Source: Lethocerus indicus (lineage: Eukaryota; Arthropoda; Insecta; Hemiptera; Belostomatidae). From it: DNA of 64,000 nucleotides. The translations under genes were made by a program, and so were the position numbers. Of this stretch, positions 33,285 through 43,056 are shown piece after piece; the stretch's first letter is position 1; each line of letters opens with the position of its first letter. The stretch covers positions 35,710,461 through 35,774,460 of the forward strand of contig JACDQD010000003.1 in the NCBI GenBank assembly GCA_019843655.1, in the 5' to 3' direction. The notes below the pieces were generated by a model that had not been told where the DNA came from, did no database searches, and was given only the letters and a program-made list of their open reading frames with translations.

Positions 33285-34117
33285 TACTCAATTAAAAGAA
33301 AAAAAATGTTATTAGTCCGCTTGGATCAGCTCAGTATCCTACTGGAGACGGGAGAAGGCTGTATTTATTCCTAACCCCCAAAATTCAAGGGCCCCACCAA
33401 CCTCCATCCCTTAACAGTCTGCAGCTTGGATCGGCACAATATTTTCACCCCACCCCCACCCCCCCAACCCTCTTGTCCGTACATAAATCGTAGCCCAACA
33501 CTCTGTATAGGTACAGTCTCCTTATCGATGAACCCCCGCCGCCCTCCCCACCGTGTAACCCCTGAGCAACCCTCGAGGGTATAAATCCTTCATAGGAGCC
33601 GCCGCCGCTCAACCCCTACGCCGTTTTTCGATTAAAAGGAGATCGCCGCCGAAAAACTAACTGACATAAATCAGGTACAGTTGGCCCACGTGGGGGTTGT
33701 GTGACCCACGTGGGGGGGGGGGGGTTGTTCGGAGTGGAGCCCCAACTCTCATATCGACACCGTTTCCAGGTATATAAATCTCTGTCGGGTCCTTGATCCC
33801 CTCCGGTTTTTTCCCCCCCACCCCAACACCCGTAGGATATCCGAATTATCCCCTTATTATTATTATTTTACAAAAAAATGTCTCACCCTTTTGACCGTAG
33901 TTCAGCCGTAGTCATTTGAGTCGACTCAAATTAATTCACACGGGCTATGGAGGGGGTGAAAATATTGTGCCGATCCAAGCTCCAGACTGTTAAGGGTTGA
34001 ATTGGAGGGGTGGGGTTTAGGAATAAATACAGCCTTCACCCGTCTCCAGTAGGATACTGGAGTTGATCCAGGCGGTCGCCGGATTAATAGGATTTTTTTT
34101 CTTTTAATTGAGTACAA
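33285..34117. mobile_element. Foldback element with about 170-bp inverted arms
   Basis: The left arm, about 33285-33455 (tgtactcaattaaaagaaaa ... cagtatcctactggagacgg ... gcttggatcggcacaatatt), is the complement of the right arm, about 33945-34117 (aatattgtgccgatccaagc ... cgtctccagtaggatactgg ... ttttcttttaattgagtaca). About 490 bp of unrelated C-rich sequence lies between. The sequence is not related to FB1 beyond the general design. The minus frame at 33926-34117 is this arm. Confidence 0.8.
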
Positions 34118-34158
34118 ATTTAAAACCCATTACGTACACCGTTTTCAGGTATAAAACT

Positions 34159-34178
34159 CTGAGAGAGAGAGTGAGAGA

Positions 34179-34213
<35 letters not shown>

Positions 34214-34280
34214 AGAGAGAGTGAGAGAGAGAGTGAGAGTGAGTGAGAGAGAGAGAGAGTGAGAGTGAGAGTGAGAGAGA

Positions 34281-34326
<46 letters not shown>

Positions 34327-34942
34327 TGAGAGTGAGAGAGTGAGAGTGAGAGAGAGAGGAGAGAGAGAGAGAGTGAGAGAGTGAGAGAGTGAGAGAGAGA
34401 GTGAGAGAGTGAGAGTGAGAGAGAGAGAGAGTGAGAGAGTGAGAGAGTGAGAGAGTGAGAGAGAGAGTGAGAGTGAGAGTGAGAGTGAGAGAGAGTGAGA
34501 GTGAGAGTGAGAGAGAGAGAGAGAGAGAGAGTGAGAGAGAGAGTGAGAGTGAGAGAGTGAGAGAGAGAGAGTGAGAGTGAGTGAGAGTGAGAGAGTGAGA
34601 GTGAGTGAGAGTGAGTGAGAGTGAGTGAGAGTGAGTGAGAGTGAGTGAGAGTGAGAGAGTGAGAGAGTGAGTGAGAGTGAGAGTGAGTGAGAGAGAGAGA
34701 GAGAGAGAGAGAGTGAGAGTGAGTGAGAGAGAGTGAGAGTGAGTGAGAGTGAGAGAGAGAGAGTGAGAGTGAGTGAGAGAGAGTGAGAGAGAGTGAGAGT
34801 GAGTGAGAGAGAGTGAGAGAGAGTGAGAGAGAGTGAGAGTGAGAGAGAGTGAGAGTGAGAGAGAGTGAGAGAGTGAGAGAGAGTGAGAGAGAGAGTGAGA
34901 GAGTGAGTGAGAGTGAGAGAGAGTGAGAGTGAGAGTGAGTGA

Positions 34943-34993
<51 letters not shown>

Positions 34994-34996
34994 TGA

Positions 34997-35035
<39 letters not shown>

Positions 35036-35046
35036 TGAGAAAGAGA
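34159..35046. repeat. GA-rich satellite of GAGA and GAGT units
   Basis: About 890 bp of uninterrupted purine/T array built from gagagt, gagtga and gaga units in variable order. Two long minus-strand frames (up to 327 codons of Ser/Leu/His/Thr) cross it. They have no start context, domain or exon structure and are translations of the array. Confidence 0.95.
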
Positions 35047-35804
35047 GCGCACTTGGAAGACTGAAAATTACGGTGAAAATATTTCAAATTTGAGAAAATA
35101 AAATTTACGGTTACGGTGTATCGAACTATATCGTGTATCGATAATAGATATTGTTCTTGTAAATGCTCGACGGTCTATAGTACATTCCGGTCTATAGTAT
35201 TATAGAAAATTCTTTTCTCTTACCCAAAATATAATGATCGCCGGTTGTCTCATGATTGTTGCCATAGCGTTAGGAATTGTTGGAATGAACCCCCGAAAAA
35301 TTTGCTTCTTCCTTCCTTCCTTCCCACTTTTCTTTTTCCTTTATCTCATTGTCCTTGTAGGGGTTGGAGGGGGTAGGTGTGAGTTATGTTAGTATTACTA
35401 CTACAGCCCACCCCCCCCCAGGCCGCCCCAGGTCGCCCCCCTCCAAGAAATGGAGTGATTACGGGGTAGAAGTTGAGGGGTTGATTTCTGTGGGGCGGGG
35501 GGGGGACGGTTGAGATTTTTGCTGCCCTAAAGGCTTTGTTTTAAACTGCCTCTCTAACCCCTCTCCCCGTATAAACCTCCCCGCCTCAAGTAATTATCTC
35601 TTAAAGGTGCCCCTTCATCCCTCCCACGACACTGAAGTAATTCAGACTTCATATAATACGTTGGGGCTAGGAAGAAAATAAGGGTGCAAAAATTATAACA
35701 TCTATTAATTGAATTAATCCTAATTTAAAATTTTCTTTATATAACTCTGATTTTGTACAATTCAATTACCACCTTTGCAACGTTCAATCTTCTTGTGGTC
35801 TGCG
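35047..35804. other. Spacer, nothing recognised
   Basis: AT-rich sequence followed by C/G-run sequence; no gene or family member seen. Confidence 0.5.
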
Positions 35805-36030
35805 TTCCGTCATCGGCCGTCCGCCGTCTTCAGTAGCGGTTTTAGTCAGTTTCGGCACACTTCGTACGCGTTTTTCGTGCATCCTCGCTGCAGTGTCACT
35901 ACTGTTTCACCACTTCCACTCGGTGACAGTGACGGACCTGTGCAAACGCCGCTACTGAAGATGGCGAACGGCCGAAACCGGCGAGAGGTGACAGAGACAG
36001 ACGAAATCTACGGAATATCATAATATACTT
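35805..36030. mobile_element. FB1 foldback MITE
   Basis: Arms ccgtccgccgtcttcagtag (about 35816) and cgctactgaagatggcgaac (about 35949), the latter followed by ggccgaaaccggcgagaggt. The loop contains the family-typical tttcgtgcatcctcgctgca and cagtgtcact. Confidence 0.8.
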
Positions 36031-37190
36031 TAAGTAAAAAACAAATATATACATATAAGAAGACAGAAACAGATAAAATAAATAATATATTCGGAAATAA
36101 TATAAAATAAATTGTAATAAACTGCAATCATCACGCGTGCTACATACGGTTGTCATCGAACTCCATTGCCGACTCTGTATTCCGCCGCAGCGGGAGTCCG
36201 ATTCACAGTTATTATTTATTACCAACTTATACCAGTTTAGAGATTCAAACGAAACCCGCGTTTCGAAACTTTTCGGCGCGTATTTTAATATTCCCTGAAA
36301 GTGAGCGTCGTACGGAGCGCTCCGTACGCGTAAATTTTACGTAACGCGTAAAATTACACCTGGGGCCGCGTAACGTGCGGGCGTGTGGCGCCATCTGTTA
36401 ACCGAGGCGCGTACTAAAAATTTACTAAAGATTTCCCCCGTCTCTTCGAGAGGAATTGGCGGTTTCGAAATTATAGCTTTTATTCAGCTCGACTTGTACT
36501 ATATCGGACTATATAATGGCGTATAGTCATTTTCACACCCTTCTGGAAATAAATTCGCGAATTTCGCCGCATCGAAAGAACGCGGAATCGCGTCGTATTT
36601 ACGAATATGTGAGCGTCTTATTGGTAGATTTCGGAAGGGATGAATGCGTGTAACCCGGCGGGGAGGTGGTGGTGGGGTGGCTGGCGGAGGGTTGACGTCA
36701 AGCGAAGGGCGGAGGAGAAAAATTAATGCATTAATTACCATTTTGGATCCGAGGGGGGGGGGTGGCGCGGCCCGCCTTGCCGAAATTGGAATGTCGTGTA
36801 GTCACCCCCCGGAGTAGTAGTCGCCCATCCACCCCCTCAAGAGTTTTTAATTGGGACCCGTTCTGAAGGGGAAGGGGCCTATTTATGGTCTCCGGCCCCG
36901 CTTTATCGCGCCCCCTCTCGGATTTTAAAAGCCACCCTCCTCCTCCAGCTTTTACGCCCCCAACTTATTTTACGTCTCCGGATCGTACCCCCAAAAACCC
37001 CAGACGGTCGGAATCAGGAACTCAGTAATATCGGAACAATAATCTTTGTTTTAGGGTTGTAAAATTTTGGATCGTGTAGGACGGAGTGTGTCGGGGGTCG
37101 GACTGAGAACACAGGGCGGCGTCTTGATTATGCAGGCCGCTCTCGTCAAAGGGTGGTATAGTGGACCTCCAATCACAGCCCTTCCTCCCT
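36031..37190. other. Spacer with clustered palindromes
   Basis: No gene recognised. 36309-36328 is a perfect 20-bp palindrome (cgtacggagcgctccgtacg), followed by attttacg/cgtaaaat arms at 36334-36354. The sequence is otherwise C/G-run spacer. Confidence 0.5.
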
Positions 37191-37199
37191 CCTACTCTT

Positions 37200-37620
37200 C
37201 TAATCAGTGGCCACCCCTATGCATAATTTTATCCCAAGTCCTCCCTCCCTCCCTCCCATCTCACTCTCTCTCATTATCCCTCTCCCTCTCTCTTCAGCCC
37301 CTCCCGGACTCCTCGGGCAGTTCTGGGCCCGTGTGTCCCGGCGAAAAAGGACGTGTCCGTCCCCGGAAGGTGGCGCTATCTGACCGCGTAATCTGTCAAC
37401 TGCAAATATCCCGACCAGCTGCCACCCCTATGCATAATTTTAACCCCAGTCCTCCCTCCCATCTCTCTCTCTCTCTCTTTATCCCTCTCCCTCCCTCTTC
37501 AGCCCCCCCGCCACGGACTCCTCGGGGCATTTTCTTGGCCCGCGTGTGTCCCGGCGAAAAAAGGACGTTTCGCCCCCGGAAGGTGGCGCTATCTGACCGC
37601 GTAATCTGTCAACTGCACAA
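37200..37620. repeat. Tandem duplication, about 210-bp unit
   Basis: Copy 1 (about 37208-37410) and copy 2 (about 37423-37617) share gccacccctatgcataattt, a CT-rich tract, gtgtcccggcgaaaa and ggaaggtggcgctatctgac + cgcgtaatctgtcaactgca. One 213-codon plus frame spans both copies, but its protein is low-complexity and duplicated in the same way, so I do not call a gene. Confidence 0.8.
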
Positions 37621-37654
37621 CTGTCGGCATTTCTGTCGCATTTCGCCTTCTTCC

Positions 37655-37795
37655 GGTCGGAGGATTTTTCGTCAAAAGACCAAGAGGTCGATAATGATCC
37701 CCAAATAAAGGCCATTATTGAAGGGACATTGGAGAGAAGCCGAATGTATCTTATACGCGCATTTCGATACCGTCTACGGCAGTAGTAAGCGTGTA
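37655..37795. mobile_element. Mariner transposase fragment (MLE-B related)
   Basis: gaccaagaggtcgataatga ... aaggccattattgaagggac ... gccgaatgtatcttatacgc matches the HTH-coding stretch in the element at 52932-53414. No ends are seen. Confidence 0.55.
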
Positions 37796-38379
37796 ACGGA
37801 TTAGGGAGGGTGAAAGTGAAAAAATGAAAAATTCATTACGTTGGAATGAACACGGAAGATACGGTGTTTTTGCTGAAATTTCCCGTGATTTAGAGAATCA
37901 CGGGGCCGGCTGGTATCCCCAGTTAGTAGGACTTGTCCCAGGTAGGAGGCGGCGTTTATCTGGCAAATTACGGGGGCGGTGTGGGGGCGGGGGGCGGCAT
38001 GTTGATAATGGCCGGCGGTAACTCTTTGGGGGCGGCGCGGGGGCGGCGGCTGGCACCTGTTGTGGCCTCTCTCTCTCTCTACCAACCCCCTCCAATTGTA
38101 CCTGATAAATCACCCCAGTCGCCAGCTAAGACATCCCAACCCCCGAGTGAGTTGTCGCATACCCCAGCCGGGTGTTTGAAACCCTCCCCAGACCGGTGTA
38201 GAGAGAAAAAATCGGCATTTTATTATTTTCATTTTCACTCACCGCCACAATTATATTTATTGACACAGGTGTACAAACAGTACGGTTAGAGAACCAACAC
38301 GTCGATTGTACACCTCGTATTGTACAAAAACACGTTGACAATTTTTTGGACGATCAACAAAGCCACTATTCCGACCATA

Positions 38380-38600
38380 TTTTGTACGAAATTTTCGAAT
38401 TTTGGCCGCCAAACTTTCATTATTTTTTTAAAATATTGTCCGACAATGAAGACGCGTCGTTCTATCGTCTGACGCCCCTGTCAAATGGGGTGTTTTTTTT
38501 TTTTAATACCGGTTGCCGACTTTACTGCAAGAATGGTGGCAAATTCAAATCTTGGATTCACCCCCGTTCTGGGGTGACTTCTGAAGGGGTGACTTCTGAG
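38380..38600. repeat. Divergent copy of repeat E
   Basis: ttggccgccaaactttcatt, the attgtccgacaatgaagacg tract and ggcaaattcaaatcttgg correspond in order to the unit and its 3' flank at 4600-5360. Confidence 0.55.
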
Positions 38601-38749
38601 TGAATATTTTCCGTAGATTTCGTCTCCTCTCGCGTCTGTCACTGTCACTTTTAGTATACTGTGGCACTTCTCATCTCTTTGTAGGTCTTAATTTAAGCAT
38701 ACAATTTAAGCCCACCTGTTCTACAACGAACATCGGAGGATTTCGCCAT

Positions 38750-38860
38750 TTCTACGCATTTTTACGCATCTTCAAACCTATTCGCCTATCAAAAAATGCA
38801 CGACACCCGAAGACGATAAGAATCCGCAATTATTTAGTTGCCGGACCCAATATGCCGATT
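38750..38860. mobile_element. MLE-B right-end fragment
   Basis: cgcatcttcaaacctattcg ... aatccgcaattatttagttg ccggacccaatat parallels 23990-24100. Confidence 0.6.
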
Positions 38861-40477
38861 TCAATTATATTTTTAAAACCAAAATTTTCACCCTTTCACC
38901 CCCATCCCTCGGTCTTATTACAATATCAATTTCTAGGTGGCGTTACTGTGGTTTAGGCTCTTCGTTATTGAAAAGTCTAGCGGCCCCCCCCCCAACCTTA
39001 CGCCCCTAAAACTGAGGCTTCCGGGGGGGGGCGCTTAGTAGTTGGTAGGTCCCCAGGATTAAAGCCTAATCCTTGATAAAGTTTGAAATGCCGTATACCG
39101 TTTGGGGGCGGTTTTGGGGGGGTGGGGGTGGGGGTGAGATGGATCAAAGGTGATCAGGAGAAGGCGCCTGGCTGCCGGCAGATAGGGCGCCCAAAGCCCG
39201 TCCTCAATTCCGAAACCTTTCTTTTAATAAAACTTATACAAGATTTCCTATCCCCGGGGAGTCAGTTTAATTGGCGTCGAAAAGCCGGGAATTATAGAAC
39301 GGCGAAAGCGAGAATGGCCCGTCCTACGTCGCTCTCGCCCTTAACGTTGGCTAATAAACAGGATTTTTTTTTGCATATTTACCTTCTCGGGAAACAGGAT
39401 AGAAAGCTGGTTAAAAATATATTTAGAAACCGTTAATTAATGAGGGTGTAAACGACAGATTGAACGGGGTATCTCATCAACTTAATACTATATATTAGTC
39501 GATATAACGCACAACAAGAGGTCCGATCTATAAGCCCGGGCAGCGTTGTACAACCCCCCAAGGAAGTGTAGTCTTGGCCTTGTATAGGGGATGGTGGGCG
39601 GGTTAATGTTTTTAGGGTATATTTCGAAGGGACGGTTTAACCCCCTCTCACCCCCACCCCCCCCCCTCCCCGGACTCTTGTAATCCCGTTAGCCTCCCGT
39701 CTTCGCGAACCTCCCCCAAACTATCCGCACCCTTCCTTCTCTCTCCGTTCACGTTCCTTCTTAGGGTGGGGGTTGGTGGAGCTAACCCTCGTGGGAATTA
39801 ACCAGTCTCCCCGTACCGCCTCGGACTTCCAGCCCCGCCCCCGAAGCCGGAGACGACGGCTCGAAGGGAAGAAATCGCAGTCGAGCGTCGGCTATTAAGT
39901 TTTCGAGTTATCAGTTGAGCGTCCGCGGCCCCCCCCCCACAACAAATAAGGCTTAAGTGGGCCGCACGCTATAACAAACAAAAAACAGAAGCAAAAACAC
40001 ATTAAACGGCCTCACTCCTGCCGGGGCCAAGCTTTTTACGGCGGCCGGGGGTGGCTTTCACTCCACGATAAATTATTTAAGCCTTCTGGACACAAGAGAG
40101 AGGGAGAGAGAGAGAGAGAGATTGAGAGAGACCGATGCAGGGTAGTAGAGGAGGTTTTGGTCGGAGGGGGAGCGAAAGCAAAAACGGTGCTGGGGAAGGG
40201 CGGGTGGCCGCATGCAAAAGTTATGAAGGGTAGGAGACCCCCTCGCCCTTCGCCCCTCGCACCACCGACGTCCAGATTAATTTTCCTGATTAAATTTCAC
40301 GCGACTTTAGCCCTCAGGTCGATCGCGTTCCCTAGCCCCCCCCCCCCGCCGCATTTTTTGTTTCCGCCATTCCCGAGCATCGTATTTACGCGTCCGGTTA
40401 ATTCGATAACGGCTTTTTTAAACCGGCCCCGGTCGATAGATTCGAATTGTTAAGACGTCTCTGTCTGTTTTTTTCAG
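38861..40477. other. Region upstream of the first recognised NZF-gene exon
   Basis: No coding exon or transposon was recognised. It contains C/G runs and a (GA)n run at about 40097-40122. Earlier exons, promoter and 5'UTR of the plus-strand gene may lie here or farther upstream, but nothing in the sequence singles them out. Confidence 0.4.
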
Positions 40478-42092
40478 ATCTCCCTCGAGATCAGTACCGA
40501 TGATCGGGCCCCAGACTGCCAAACGGAAGAGCGACCAGAGCACCGCCCCCAACGGCAAGCCCGCTAAGATAGCCGACATTTTCAATAACAAGAAGCCCCT
40601 CTTCGGGAAAGAGCCGGCCGAAGAGACGGCGCCGCCGACGAACAAGAGGAAGCGGAAGACGCTGAAAGAGCCCAACGGAGATGTAACCGAGAGCACCGGG
40701 CCCGCCCCACAGGCCATGACCAACGCGGAGACGGCCAGCGCGGCCGAGATACAGAAGGCCCTGCCACAGAAGAAGAGGGCCCTGATGGGCTCGCCGCCGG
40801 GCCCCGCCAAGAAGACCATGAAGACGGCCAACCTGCAGCCGCCGGCGGCCGCCGCCACCGCCGAAGAGGCCGTCGACGACGAGACCCTGTTGAGGGAGAC
40901 GGAGGCGGCGCTGAAGAGCCTGTCGGGCAGCTGGGGCCCCAGGGAACAGCTGTACGCCAGGGACCAGGAGGACGTGGCCCCCACCTTCGAGAACCTGTTC
41001 GAGGCCAACAGCAAGGCGGGGGCGGCGGGCACCGCGTCGCCGGGGGCGGGCGCCGCCGACTCGGGCGCCGGCTGCCTCAAGGACGTCATCACGCTGCACG
41101 GCCCCCAGGACGGCAAGCCCGCCACCGCCGCCAACAGCAAGGCCGACCACGGCGAGAGGCACTCGGGCCAGGGCCCCCACGCCGCCGGAGGGGCAGGAGG
41201 AGGCGGCGGCCAGGGCCACCAGAGGGAGAGCGCCGACCGGGGGGACGAGAGGAGGGACGGCAGCCCGCCGGCACACCACCGCCACATCAAACAGGAGAAG
41301 GAGGACAGGGGAAACGACCTCGAGAACCTGCTGAAGATAGAGAGCGAGTGCGCCACCCTACAGTCGCAGGTGGGCGGGCACAGGCAACACCCCAGGACCA
41401 ACCCCACCACGACCACACCAGGTATAGGTACGAGCCCGACTTCAACGAGCTCGTCGACGACTCGTCCAACGAACTGGAAATAGACATGTCGGAGACGGCC
41501 GTCGACAAGGAAGAGGAGGAGGACAAGAAGCCGGATTTGGGCAAGCACAAGAAGAGGGAGGAGGAGAAGAAGGACAAGGAATACGGCGAGAACGGAGGGG
41601 GCGGAGCCCACTTCGAACACAAGGAGAAGAAGTCGATACAGGGGTTCCTGCCCTCGGCGTTCAGACCGATCTCGGAGCAGGGTAACAAGGGGGCGGTGGC
41701 GGGGCAGGAGGGCGAAGGGGGCAAGCCGGGGGGGGCGGCGCCCGCCGTGGAGGGCAGCTCGCCCCTGGGGCCGTACCCGGCGGGGGCCACATTCGTCGGC
41801 TATCCGAGCACCGGCCCGAGCCCCATGGAGGCCCGCCACCCCAGGCACTCGCCCCTCGTCGAGGACAAACACCACGCCCCCCAGCTCACCCAGCTGAAGA
41901 GCATCAAGGAGGAGCCACAGGAGACCAAGATGGACTCGGAGAAGCAGTACACGATACTGCAGCCGGCCGGGGCCGGCAGCAGGGCGGCCACCGCCCTACA
42001 GGACCTAGCCAGGGACGCCGCGCCCGCCCTACCACAGCCAATGTCCCCCCACAAAGACTCAAGGGCCCTCTCACCGTCCACCACCGGCAAAG
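40478..42092 (+). CDS. MYT1: NZF gene exon 1 (first recognised): N-terminal region
   Basis: Acceptor ttttttcag/atctcc; the first Met is at 40500 ([13 protein letters not shown]), so either translation starts here or the exon continues an upstream one. The region is rich in Ala, Gly, Pro and Lys, with basic clusters such as [10 protein letters not shown] that could serve nuclear import. The frame used from 40500 ends as nonsense near 41430. The conserved-looking acidic stretch [20 protein letters not shown] (from about 41420) is in the next frame, so a one-base loss lies around 41350-41425. A possible sumoylation-type site (IKEEP) lies near 41910. Donor ggcaaag/gtgagt (phase 1). Confidence 0.85.
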
Positions 42093-43002
42093 GTGAGTTC
42101 ACCTCCACTTCCGCGCCTCTCTTGATGTCCTATCGCAACTCTTACAGTCATCGGGGTCCGATCGACTCTGGGCGCAATGTGTACCCGAGGAACTCGATAC
42201 TCTCGGTATTAAGACCCCACCCGAAGTCAGTTAGCGATAACGTGGCCGATTTTTAACATTTTACGTCTCGGCCAATCGTTAAATTCCGATCGATATCTTC
42301 ACGGCGGCACTTCACAAAATTGGGCTCAATTAGCTAATTTCGCAGTGGTACAAAGACGAGTAAATATTTCTCGACCCGGTGTGTCGGGTATCGCCGAAGA
42401 CGCGGGTCCAACTTTTCCTACCCGTGAGGATATTTCAGAAGGGCGTGGGGGCGGGGGTGGGGCGCTCGGCTAATTAGAGGGGCTGGGTGGGGGCTAAATA
42501 AAGATGAATAAGGGGAGGGGTTGAGATGCTGGTACTTATTAGGGCCCTGTTTGTTCGGCAAATACCTGGAGCCGTCTCCTGTTGCTCCTCGTCCCTTTTC
42601 CCCCTCCCCCCTCCAAGGGCTCTGTGTTGACTCTCCGCCATCGAGCCCGCTTCACCCGGTTTTAAACTCTGGAAGTTCTTCCGCTGTTCATCGGCCGTCG
42701 GTCGATTACTAAAAAAATGATGATATATTCGATATATCCCACCCGACGTATTATTTGTCAATTTAGAGTATTCCAAAAACCCCTCGCGTTCCAAAATTGA
42801 CAGCTGTTTTTCACTCATGTTTTTCCCGTTTGGGCGGTTCGACGTGACCCCCAACATTTAGAGGGGTGTCCTCTCCCTCACTCACCCCTCCACCCCCCGA
42901 GGATTTTCATCCCTCCTTTATCCGAAAACAGGTCACGATCTTCGGCCTAAACTTTGAACCGAGTTTAACGCGACACGCGTTAGCCGCACTCATCACTAGA
43001 CG

Positions 43003-43056
<54 letters not shown>

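Noticed and set aside
34104..35087. Two long minus-strand frames (327 and 310 codons) of Ser/Leu/His/Thr
   Set aside because: They are direct translations of the GAGAGT array in two frames, with no domain, start context or splice structure.
37067..37708. 213-codon plus-strand frame
   Set aside because: Low complexity (Ser/Leu/Pro), spans a tandem duplication and CT-rich tract, and matches no family I recognise.
40418..41875. 485-codon minus-strand frame opposite the NZF gene
   Set aside because: It is the antisense shadow of GC-rich NZF exon 1; the plus strand carries the conserved protein and splice sites.
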